Assembly (NCBI GenBank): GCA_030428695.1
Contig: JAUIEM010000175.1
Span: forward strand, 1 to 19,382
DNA length: 19,382 nt
Reading direction: 5' to 3'
Source: a bacterium
Lineage (GTDB): Bacteria; Planctomycetota; J058; JAJDCP01
Shown here: in pieces, positions 13,110 to 19,382 of the stretch
Layout: each line of letters opens with the position of its first letter
How positions within the stretch are numbered: the stretch's first letter is position 1
The notes under the pieces: model-generated
The model's database searches: none
Told to the model about the DNA's origin: nothing
What the model saw: only the letters and a program-made list of their open reading frames with translations
Made by a program: the position numbers and the translations under genes

Positions 13110-15774
13110 TCCCGCGGTTGCTCCGCTCACCTACGAATGGCGGAGCTGGTCCGACCAGGACCTGAGCCGTGAGGCGATGCTCGAGGTGGACGAGCTGCTC
13201 GGGGAAGGGGACGAGCTCGCCCGCTCGCTGGAGGAGTCGCCCTGGGGCGGCAGGGAGCTCGGACAGATCCTGTTCGCCGGACTGTGTCGCGCCAGCGACC
13301 GTGCGCTCGTGGTGCGAACGGGGGCGGTGTTCTGTACGCTCGACGCCGGGACCATGACCTACACCTTCATGTCGCTGTTCAAGGCGGACCTCAGGGAGCC
13401 TCTCGGTCTGAGCCGCGTGACCCGGATCATCGACGCGGTCCTGGCATCGCATCAGGGCTCCTGCGAGGAGAAGCTGTGCGAGGCCCTGGGCAGCTCGGTG
13501 CTCAAGAGCGGGACCCACTTCCTGCTGCTCTTGCGTGACGCGATCTGCAAGGAGGGCGGTCACGAGCAGCCGAGGGTCTTCCGCTTTCTGCGCGAGCGCT
13601 TCTTCCAGACCGACGCGGCCGGGACCCTCGTCGACGCCGAGGGAGACCCGGTGCCACCGCTCCAGCGGCTGTACGACGTCTTCCACCTGCTGCTGCTCTA
13701 CAGCCTCGACTCCGAGGAGAGCCGCACACTGTTGCGCAACTTCCTGCGCTGCTTCGCCCCGGGCTCTGAAAACGAAGGTCCCTCGCCCATCGACCTGAGC
13801 TGCGTGATGCGCCTCGTGCTCTCGAAGCGTGGGGAGGGTTGGCGGAGGATCATCGCGAAGGCGACCTACGTGGTGTACGAGTGCTTCGGTTACGGCGGCC
13901 CCGTGCGCGACCCCACGGTCCTGGCCCTCGTGCTCGAGGAGGAAGGCCCCTCACCGATGCTCGCAGCGTGCGCCGAGGCCCTGGCGGGGGACCTCCGGCT
14001 GCGCGAGAAGGTCTTCGTCGCGGCGATCGAGGGGGACACCGTGCGGCTCTCCGACCGGGACAAGCTCATCAACATCTTCCTCGGGGAGCTGATCGCCGAC
14101 GCGACGACGCCCTGCACGAGAGCCTGCGCCACGTGTGTGGAGGACCCGAACCACAAGATGCGCGATCTGCTCCGGGGCACCGAGCACCTGCACGAGGGTC
14201 TCGCGGACCCCGTCGGGTACCCGCTGGGTCTCCCGCGCAAGCTGAGCTTCCCGCACCTGAGCCGCGCGGCCCGGCGCTTCGTCCTGCGCTGGTGCCGCCC
14301 GGAGGTCAAGCACCGCTTCGAGCCCGGCGCGGTCGTTCCGAATCCGGCCGTCGACCCCGGCGAGAGCGCCGAGGACATCCGCGCCCTCAAGCGGTGGTCC
14401 GGCGCCGAGCTCGGCGTCTTCCTGCGGAACGAGCTCGCCGACCCGCAGCGTTTCGCGGCCTGGCAGGTGCACCTGCTCGGCGAGTCCGTGGGGACGGACG
14501 TGCTCGACTCCTGCCTCGCGGACAAGTTCATGGAGCTGTTCGTCAAGGCCGGCTTCGATCCCTCCCAGGACGTCTGGGACTCGCTTCAGGAGGGTTTCCT
14601 CTTCCTGATCTCCTCCGGGCACTTCCTGGCCATGGGGGCCGACGGGCAGTGCAACGACTACCTCAGCGACTACAAGGAGGCCGGGATCATCTGGTCCGAT
14701 GCCTTCACCGAGAAGGTCCTGCGCATCGCCTCCCACGGCCAGCACGTGGGGAATCGCGCGCTGCTGAAGCTCTACGCCGAGCTCGCGAAGACCTACAACA
14801 GCGCCGGGGGCTACCTCGCCGCCGGAGACTTCAAGAAGCTCGAGCTCCGGGCGTTGTACACCACCGACTCGACCTTCTTCGACCACTACAACGCCCTCCG
14901 CCAGCAGAAGATCGAGTGCGAGCTGATCGGACGGGTCTTCGCGCGCGGCGCCCACTACATCTTCAGCGAGCTTCCCGAGGGGCGCAACGAGCCCTGGGAT
15001 GTCGGAAGCGAGCGCCTCAGCCCCTATCTTTCGCAGGCCTTCCGCTCCCCCCGTTGGATGCAGATCTGGTGGCGCGAGCTCCGGCTCGAGGACAACTTCG
15101 AGGAGCGCTTCATCCTGCCGTATCTCGGCAAGGTGAGCCCGAAGGGCGGCCGGAGCTGGCACCTGGAGGAGCCGTACACCTGCCGGCCGGAACACGTGCC
15201 GAACGCCTTGGTCGCGCTGACCTGCGCGGTCGCGGAGGCCGTGGAAGAGCTCGACAACATGGAGTTGGAACATGAGGAGAAGATCAGCGGGGGCACCTAC
15301 CTCGACATCTTCCTCTTCAACCGCATCGACGCCACCATCAAGCTCAACGCCGAGGCCCAGGCCCTCTGGAAGAAGGCGCGGGAAGAGGAGACGGAGCGCC
15401 GGAAGGCCTTCGATCTCCTCAAGGCTCTGCGCGGCGAGACCCCCTCGTCTACGAGCCGACTCTACGGCGCCACGGACTGGTCCGCGCAGGTGGCGGGCCG
15501 TGTTGGAGTGGGCGGAACCTGGGACCTGGAGACCATCCGCAATGAGCTGCGAGACAAGACCCGGAGGGAGCTCACCGCGAAGGCGCAGGAGTACCGCGCG
15601 GTCTACGCCGACTTCCTCGAAGTGGTCTGCGGCCGCATGATGAGCCGGCGGCGCAGCGAAGCGTGGAGCATCGTCCAGGAGAGCATCTTCCGGGAGGCTC
15701 TCGCCCGTTGCATCGCGAGGGAAAAGGAGAAGCGCGAAGCGGCTCGTGCCCGCGAGGAGGCGCGCCGTGACTGA
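13102..15774 (+). CDS. Large, mostly helical cytosolic protein of unknown function
   Basis: This is an 890-residue protein with no family I recognise. The ATG at 13102 sits inside the end of the previous gene (8-nt overlap), with a GGGGGCGG stretch upstream. No signal peptide or membrane helix is visible. The chain looks predominantly alpha-helical, with many charged/hydrophobic repeats and few strands. A CX3CX2C cluster (C338, C342, C345 within PCTRACATCVEDP) is followed by HKMRDLL. The C-terminal 150 residues are charged and probably coiled (KKAREEETERRKAFDLLKAL, and AREKEKREAARAREEARRD at the very end). A Trp-rich patch (SPRWMQIWWRELRLEDNFEE) lies near 650. Being sandwiched by coupling between a beta-sandwich protein and a membrane propeller suggests that the three proteins act together. 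A structural or adaptor role fits better than a classical enzyme, but nothing decides this. Confidence 0.85.
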   Translation: MADPAVAPLTYEWRSWSDQDLSREAMLEVDELLGEGDELARSLEESPWGGRELGQILFAGLCRASDRALVVRTGAVFCTLDAGTMTYTFMSLFKADLREPLGLSRVTRIIDAVLASHQGSCEEKLCEALGSSVLKSGTHFLLLLRDAICKEGGHEQPRVFRFLRERFFQTDAAGTLVDAEGDPVPPLQRLYDVFHLLLLYSLDSEESRTLLRNFLRCFAPGSENEGPSPIDLSCVMRLVLSKRGEGWRRIIAKATYVVYECFGYGGPVRDPTVLALVLEEEGPSPMLAACAEALAGDLRLREKVFVAAIEGDTVRLSDRDKLINIFLGELIADATTPCTRACATCVEDPNHKMRDLLRGTEHLHEGLADPVGYPLGLPRKLSFPHLSRAARRFVLRWCRPEVKHRFEPGAVVPNPAVDPGESAEDIRALKRWSGAELGVFLRNELADPQRFAAWQVHLLGESVGTDVLDSCLADKFMELFVKAGFDPSQDVWDSLQEGFLFLISSGHFLAMGADGQCNDYLSDYKEAGIIWSDAFTEKVLRIASHGQHVGNRALLKLYAELAKTYNSAGGYLAAGDFKKLELRALYTTDSTFFDHYNALRQQKIECELIGRVFARGAHYIFSELPEGRNEPWDVGSERLSPYLSQAFRSPRWMQIWWRELRLEDNFEERFILPYLGKVSPKGGRSWHLEEPYTCRPEHVPNALVALTCAVAEAVEELDNMELEHEEKISGGTYLDIFLFNRIDATIKLNAEAQALWKKAREEETERRKAFDLLKALRGETPSSTSRLYGATDWSAQVAGRVGVGGTWDLETIRNELRDKTRRELTAKAQEYRAVYADFLEVVCGRMMSRRRSEAWSIVQESIFREALARCIAREKEKREAARAREEARRD

Positions 15775-17062
15775 GCCAAGGACCTCTCACGCCCCGCCCA
15801 CCAATCTCCGTCGGCGACACAAGCGCTGGCTCGTCGGCGCAGGGCTGCTCGTGGCGGGGATCATGGGCCTGGCGGCCTGGGACCGCTCGCCCGTCTTCCG
15901 CCCCGACCGCCGGGTCGCCCTCGGCGGGCTCCCGTCGGAGCGCGGGGTCACGTGGCTGCGCCTGGCGTCCGACGGCCGCGGGCTGGTCGCGGGAACCGAA
16001 GAGACTCCCCTGGAGCGGTGGGAGGACTACCACGCGCGACCCCGCTTCGAGGGCTACGGTGCCCGGGTGGAGGTGCGCCAGGCGCCCGCGGACTCTTCCT
16101 TCTACACGCTGGCCGCCTGGTTCGCTCCGGCAGAGCTGCGCCGCAATGTGTCGCCGGACCGGCGGGCGTTCGTGTGGTCGGCCCTGCTCAACAGCGTCGA
16201 CATCGAGCGGGTCGACATCGCCTCGCAGGCCATCGAGGGCTACCTCGCAGACCTGTCGGACGAGCGCTCGCGGGTCAGGCTCGACGTCGTCGCCTGGAAG
16301 CCCGACGGCTCAGAGGTCGCCATCTGCGGACGGGAGGCGCTCGTCGTGCGCAGCGGGCGAGCGCCGTTCGAGGTCCTGCATCGCCTCCCTCTGGTCGCTT
16401 CGCGCTGCCAGTGGCTGGGCACCTCCGATCGCCTCCTGTGTGAGGTCTACCGGGGGGGCCATCAAATCGTCTGTGTGGATCTTGCCTCCGGGGACCATAC
16501 CGTGTTGAGCGAGCAGGGCGGCTTCACCTTCGGCCCCCTCCCCGTGTCGGCCGATGGCCGCTATGTGTGCGTGTCCACGGACAGACAGCGTGGACTGTGG
16601 GCAGTTCTCGACCTGGAACAAGACGGAAAGGAGACGTGCGCGTTCGAGCTGAAGTCCGCGCGCTTCTCACCGACCGAGCCCCTGCTGGCGATCTACACAA
16701 ACGGGGTCTTCGAGGTCTGGGATGCCCGCACCGGCGAGCGCGTCTCCTGGCTGTCTCCCGCCCTGTTCACGGAGCTGGCCTGGCCCGACTTCGTCTGGTC
16801 CCCCGACGGGCAGCTCCTCGCGACCCACCCGATCCGCGCGGAGGGTCCCGTCCGCATCTGGGACCCCCGCACAGGCGCCTGCCTCGCGCGCCTGATCCCC
16901 GACGAAACGGCCCCCCTCGTGACGCGACCGAAGCAGGAGGAGCCCGACCTCGGCCCCTATGTCTCGGGCATCGACTGGACCCCCGACGGCGACACCCTCG
17001 CGGCGGCCTTCTACGGGCGCCACGTCTACCTCTGGGACACTGCGCGCTTCCGGGACCCGTGA
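15767..17062 (+). CDS. Membrane-anchored WD40-like beta-propeller protein
   Basis: This is a 431-residue protein. The GTG at 15767 is chosen because GAGGAGG (15754-15760) lies six bases upstream; it overlaps the preceding gene by eight bases, repeating the previous junction. After a basic N-terminus (NLRRRHKRW) a single membrane helix (about 22-40, WLVGAGLLVAGIMGLAAW) anchors the protein with the rest outside the cytoplasm. The body has WD40/TolB-like blades: FEVWDARTGE, VWSPDGQLLATH then VRIWDPRTGACLARL, and IDWTPDGDTLAAAF then VYLWDTARF; earlier blades are more divergent (VAWKPDGSEVAIC). Such propellers are protein-interaction platforms, and there is no enzymatic signature. Context suggests a periplasmic-facing partner of the 890-residue protein, or a factor binding the cell-wall hydrolases encoded leftward; this is inference. 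Confidence 0.88.
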   Translation: MTEPRTSHAPPTNLRRRHKRWLVGAGLLVAGIMGLAAWDRSPVFRPDRRVALGGLPSERGVTWLRLASDGRGLVAGTEETPLERWEDYHARPRFEGYGARVEVRQAPADSSFYTLAAWFAPAELRRNVSPDRRAFVWSALLNSVDIERVDIASQAIEGYLADLSDERSRVRLDVVAWKPDGSEVAICGREALVVRSGRAPFEVLHRLPLVASRCQWLGTSDRLLCEVYRGGHQIVCVDLASGDHTVLSEQGGFTFGPLPVSADGRYVCVSTDRQRGLWAVLDLEQDGKETCAFELKSARFSPTEPLLAIYTNGVFEVWDARTGERVSWLSPALFTELAWPDFVWSPDGQLLATHPIRAEGPVRIWDPRTGACLARLIPDETAPLVTRPKQEEPDLGPYVSGIDWTPDGDTLAAAFYGRHVYLWDTARFRDP

Positions 17063-17283
17063 GCCACGCCCGCTCGCCGTGCCTCCTGACGGCGGAGTCG
17101 TGTCTGCGCAAACCCCCGTCGAGGAGGAGCATGCGGCCAACTCCTCCTCTCCCTCCTCCCGGTTCCGCAGGGCCGCCTGCGCCGCGATCAGGGTCTCGGC
17201 GCGCACGCGATCGAACATCGGTGCGCGAAGCGCACGGCAGGAGGAGTGGGTAGAATGCCAACAGTGTGACCGGGAGCCAGGCG
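17063..17283. other. Intergenic region with inverted repeat
   Basis: This 221-base gap follows the propeller gene. It contains the perfect inverted repeat GTGCGC-GAA-GCGCAC (17221-17235) and a TAGAAT box (17251-17256) before the zinc-ribbon gene. A minus-strand reading from ATG at 17218 looks mildly protein-like for about 30 residues but then runs antisense through the propeller gene, so no gene is called. Confidence 0.5.
17221..17235. repeat. Perfect 6-bp inverted repeat (hairpin or operator candidate)
   Basis: GTGCGC, a GAA loop, then GCGCAC. No T-run follows, so it is not a standard intrinsic terminator. It sits 15 bases before a TAGAAT -10-like box, where a repressor could bind, or it may close the upstream transcription unit. 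Confidence 0.4.
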
Positions 17284-17682
17284 ATGGTGTACCAGTGGTG
17301 TTGGCGGTGCGGGAAGAAGGTCTGGATGGTGGGCAGGGACGAGTGGGCGCCGACCCATGCGCAGCTCGCAACCCTGGACGCGCACTTTCTATCGAAGATC
17401 GTCCAGATCTCGTCCGGCGGCTCCTCTGCTGACGTCGAGCAGGTGCGCATCGTGAAGCACACCTGGGCCACACAGCGCAGCAGCGTTCTACGCAAAGCTG
17501 TCGCCGACAACGGCTGGCCTCGACCAGAAGGGTGTGGCTACGAAATGCACAGGGTCGCTCTCTTCGGTCGGATCTGCAGCGTTTGCGGCCTGCCTTGGAG
17601 AACGCCGAAGGCCCGCTACTGTGTCAACTGTGGGAACAAGGACAAGGGCTCTGCCGAAGCGGCTCCGCGCTCGGCGGTCTGA
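17284..17682 (+). CDS. Zinc-ribbon protein of an uncharacterised family (CWRCG ... CxxCGxPxRTPxAxxCxxCG)
   Basis: This is a 132-residue protein. ATG at 17284 is preferred to GTG at 17266 because GGGAG (17272-17276) is seven bases upstream and the family begins with a Trp-Cys motif. The N-terminus QWCWRCGKKVWM and the C-terminal segment YEMHRVALFGRICSVCGLPWRTPKARYCVNCGNK match a small widespread bacterial family whose members start CWRC and end with HHR-x-LYG-CxxCGxPLRTPxAxxCxxCG. The four C-terminal cysteines form a zinc ribbon, and the N-terminal CxxC may bind with a further ligand. Function is unknown in the family. By eye the coding region is about 60-67% GC, lower than its neighbours, and uses more A/T-ending codons, consistent with recent acquisition. 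Confidence 0.8.
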   Translation: MVYQWCWRCGKKVWMVGRDEWAPTHAQLATLDAHFLSKIVQISSGGSSADVEQVRIVKHTWATQRSSVLRKAVADNGWPRPEGCGYEMHRVALFGRICSVCGLPWRTPKARYCVNCGNKDKGSAEAAPRSAV

Positions 17683-17746
17683 GCCCGGATCCGGTCTGAA
17701 TGCACGGACCCGCCATCCAAAGTCCTGCACCCCACAGGAGGTCCTC

Positions 17747-18319
17747 ATGCCCCCACGCCCCCTCGTTCCCCGCACGCTGCTCCGCTGCTGGCTCGCCGCG
17801 GTTCTGCTCGCCGTCGCGAGCACGGTCTGGGAGCAGGCCTGGCGCGGCTGGATCCCGGCGGACCACGGGCCGCTCTACGGCCTCTTGCACGGCATGTCGG
17901 TGTTCGCCCTGCTCGGCGCCAGCCTCGGTGCGGGAGCGCGCCGCGGCCTGCTGTGGGGCGTGCTCGGAGGGCTCGGCATCGGGCTGCTCGCGGCCGGCAG
18001 CTTCTACGTGTTCTACCTGGCGCTGTCGCCGCTGTTGCCCGGCCGGCCCGCCTACGTGACCGGCCTGCTGCTCGCCTGGCTGTGCCTGTGGCTGCTGTTT
18101 GCGGCCTTCGCCGGCTTCCTGCTCGAGGGCCGGGCGCGGCTCGCCGACGTGCTGCTGCGCGCCCTGCACGCCGCGCTGCTGCCGGCGCCGGCCTACATCC
18201 TGATCATCCAGGCCTGGGCCGAGGGAGGGATGGAGCCGGCGCCCGCCTTCGGCTGCTGGCTGCTCGCCTTCCTGCCCGCCTGCGCGGTGCTGATGCTCGG
18301 GCGGGGGCGGACGCCGTAG
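17747..18319 (+). CDS. Polytopic membrane protein of unknown function
   Basis: This is a 190-residue protein. The ATG at 17747 follows AGGAGG (17736-17741) by five bases; the longer in-frame reading upstream overlaps the zinc-ribbon gene and is rejected. About six hydrophobic segments lie at 11-29, 43-62, 68-95, 103-126, 135-156 and 165-184, with a short cytoplasmic basic stretch (EGRARLAD) between the fourth and fifth. Short Gly-rich helices (LLWGVLGGLGIGLLAAG) suggest close packing. I recognise no family and no catalytic residues. It lies 62 bases before another small membrane protein on the same strand. Confidence 0.78.
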   Translation: MPPRPLVPRTLLRCWLAAVLLAVASTVWEQAWRGWIPADHGPLYGLLHGMSVFALLGASLGAGARRGLLWGVLGGLGIGLLAAGSFYVFYLALSPLLPGRPAYVTGLLLAWLCLWLLFAAFAGFLLEGRARLADVLLRALHAALLPAPAYILIIQAWAEGGMEPAPAFGCWLLAFLPACAVLMLGRGRTP

Positions 18320-18345
18320 AGCTGTTCCCGGACGGGGCTTCGCGC

Positions 18346-18351
18346 TACCCT
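18346..18351 (+). promoter_or_regulatory. TACCCT -10-like box before the four-helix membrane protein gene
   Basis: The sequence CGCTACCCTGG ends 29 bases before the ATG at 18381, implying a short leader. It resembles boxes before three other genes (TATCCT at 1471, TAGGCT at 3299, TAGAAT at 17251). No good -35 box is visible, so support rests on the recurring position. Confidence 0.25.
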
Positions 18352-18380
18352 GGGGCCCGCGTCGCACCCCTGGAGGTCCC

Positions 18381-18971
18381 ATGAGCCCCGCGTTGCCCGT
18401 CCACTACGAGACCGTGATTCGCCGCCTGATCCGCTTCGCCGCCGTCGGCGTGACGATCGGCCTGCTCCTCGGCATCACCTCGACGGAGTTCTCGAAGTCG
18501 ATGCGCATCGGGCCGGAGCCGCAGGCGGTGCAGGACGGCCGCGTCAAGCTCGAGCTGCCGGCGGGGACGCTGGCGGCGACCAAGCACCGGCTGCAGCTCG
18601 GCCACGGGCACACCATCCTGCTGCTCGGGGTGCTGCCGCTGGTCTTCGCCTGCTGTCTGTTCCTGGCGGGTCGGCTCGGCGGCAAGGAGATCCCGGCCGG
18701 GCGGCTGACGCTGTCCTTCTGGTGCTACACCGTCGGAGCGGGGAGCGCGGTCGTCCTGCTGACCTACCGGGGTATCGCGACCTTCCTGACGGTGCGCGGC
18801 GGGAGCTACGACCTCGCGGCGGTCGACGCCGGCCTGTTCGGCGGGAGCCACGCCGTGCGGGCCGCCTCCTACGGGCTGTCGCATCTGCTGATGGCGGTCG
18901 GCGCGTTGACGCTGCTGTTCAGCCTGTACGGCGCGGTCGGACGGCTCGGACGCGGCGAGGTTCAGGCTTGA
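18381..18971 (+). CDS. Four-helix membrane protein with conserved-looking histidines
   Basis: This is a 196-residue protein. GGAGGT (18372-18377) precedes the ATG by three to four bases. Hydrophobic segments lie at about 16-32, 78-97, 109-129 and 162-184. The loop between the first two helices (33-74) is polar and ends with KHRLQLGHGH, placing H69, H75 and H77 at the membrane edge; H157 and H168 lie before and inside the last helix. Such a set could ligate a metal or heme, but no family motif confirms this. Its stop is four bases from the convergent stop of the next gene. Confidence 0.78.
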   Translation: MSPALPVHYETVIRRLIRFAAVGVTIGLLLGITSTEFSKSMRIGPEPQAVQDGRVKLELPAGTLAATKHRLQLGHGHTILLLGVLPLVFACCLFLAGRLGGKEIPAGRLTLSFWCYTVGAGSAVVLLTYRGIATFLTVRGGSYDLAAVDAGLFGGSHAVRAASYGLSHLLMAVGALTLLFSLYGAVGRLGRGEVQA

Positions 18972-18975
18972 GGCT

Positions 18976-19382
18976 TCAGCCCTCCTCCTCGGCGGACTTC
19001 CCCGCCCGCTCGGCCGCCTTCTTGACGGTGCCGAGCTCGGCCTGCAGGCGCTTGAGCTCGACGCGGGCGGTGTCGCGCTGCCCGCGCATCGTCGCGACCG
19101 CCTCGCGGGCCTCCTTGGTGACCGCGGCGAGGTAGTCTTTCGACTTGCCCTTCAGCGTCTCGATCTCCTCCTCGGCGTCCCGCGCCCGCTTCTGCAGCTT
19201 GGTGTAGCGCTTCGCGGAGTCGGCGGCGGCGGTCTCGAGGACCGCGATGCGCACCCGCGCCGCCCGGCCCTCGTTCTTGACCGCCCGCAGGTGGTTTTCT
19301 GCCCGCTCGAGCTCGCGTTGCAGCGAGGTGCTCGCGACGGTGGCCCGGTCTCGCTGCGCTTCTAGCGCGGTGAGCTGCGCGC
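18976..19382 (-). CDS. C-terminal part of a long coiled-coil protein (5' partial at right edge)
   Basis: The minus-strand frame ending at the TGA at 18976-18978 stays open to the right edge, so the start lies outside the window; the GTG near 19254 is probably internal. The about 135 visible residues are almost all coiled coil, with heptad patterns (LQRELERAENHLRAVKNEGR, AVLETAAADSAKRYTKLQ, ARDAEEEIETLKGKSKDY, RVELKRLQAELGTVKKAAE) and an acidic end (GKSAEEEG). Coiled coil alone does not identify a function; SMC-like, pilus- or chemotaxis-associated and cytoskeletal proteins all remain possible. Confidence 0.8.
   Translation of the reverse strand, partial: AQLTALEAQRDRATVASTSLQRELERAENHLRAVKNEGRAARVRIAVLETAAADSAKRYTKLQKRARDAEEEIETLKGKSKDYLAAVTKEAREAVATMRGQRDTARVELKRLQAELGTVKKAAERAGKSAEEEG

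Noticed and set aside
12441..13130. N-terminal extension of the 657-residue minus-strand protein up to 13130
   Set aside because: It would run antisense through the 142-residue gene and the divergent promoter region, has Arg-rich composition, and the ATG at 12440 has a good ribosome-binding site.
14113..14136. CX3CX2C motif (C338, C342, C345) in the 890-residue protein as a radical SAM signature
   Set aside because: It lacks the aromatic residue before the last Cys, lies mid-protein in an apparently helical chain, and no other SAM-binding motifs are visible.
17095..17218. Minus-strand start at 17218 giving a protein-like N-terminus (MFDRVRAETLIAAQAAL)
   Set aside because: After about 30 residues it becomes low-complexity and continues antisense through the propeller gene; at most a gene remnant.
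1..19382. CRISPR arrays, tRNA or rRNA genes, insertion sequences, integrases
   Set aside because: No spaced direct repeats, cloverleaf-like sequences, transposase or recombinase motifs were seen.

Overview
The window is GC-rich (roughly 70% by eye), densely coded bacterial DNA. Minor-pilin genes, signal peptides and peptidoglycan-directed domains point to a Gram-negative, double-membrane bacterium. The style (FG-GAP/FN3 surface protein, Asn-rich PilX-like protein, short leaders with TANNNT boxes) would fit Planctomycetota, Myxococcota or a similar lineage. No marker gene is present, so this placement is only a guess.

Left part (1-7129, all plus strand). The window opens inside an FG-GAP/VCBS-repeat surface protein with a C-terminal fibronectin-III-like domain. 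Its frame is broken by one in-frame TAG at 619-621. A four-helix membrane protein with a bacterial PH-like tail follows, then a secreted protein with two halves of similar, CsgG/LpoB-like pattern, preceded by a short degenerate CCGATN hexamer array. A compact operon (3329-7129) then encodes PilV-like, PilW-like and PilX-like minor pilins and a signal-peptide/HEAT-like/membrane protein. The two small pilins both carry DxDGDG calcium-loop motifs.

Central part (7169-17062). This is the most unusual region. Two divergent transcription units start from a 240-bp G-rich intergenic region. Leftward are two translationally coupled, multidomain peptidoglycan-targeting proteins without signal peptides. 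The first (657 aa) has a beta-sandwich-like N-terminus, a peptidoglycan-binding domain (PGBD) and a large uncharacterised, possibly lysozyme-like, C-terminus. The second (1098 aa) has a propeller-like region interrupted by a PGBD, a second PGBD, a C39-type cysteine peptidase with C/H/D residues, and an intact M23/LytM metallopeptidase. Rightward is a three-gene set with 8-nt overlaps: a small protein resembling the beta-sandwich N-terminus of the 657-aa protein, an 890-aa protein I do not recognise, and a membrane-anchored WD40-like propeller. My inference is that this is a cell-wall-attacking or remodelling module, with the hydrolases delivered by a dedicated machine and the rightward genes acting as chaperone, adaptor or immunity partners. 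No VgrG, PAAR or other secretion component is visible here.

Right part (17063-19382). A small zinc-ribbon protein of a known but uncharacterised family, with noticeably lower GC, is followed by two unrelated small polytopic membrane proteins. The C-terminal end of a coiled-coil protein enters on the minus strand from the right edge.
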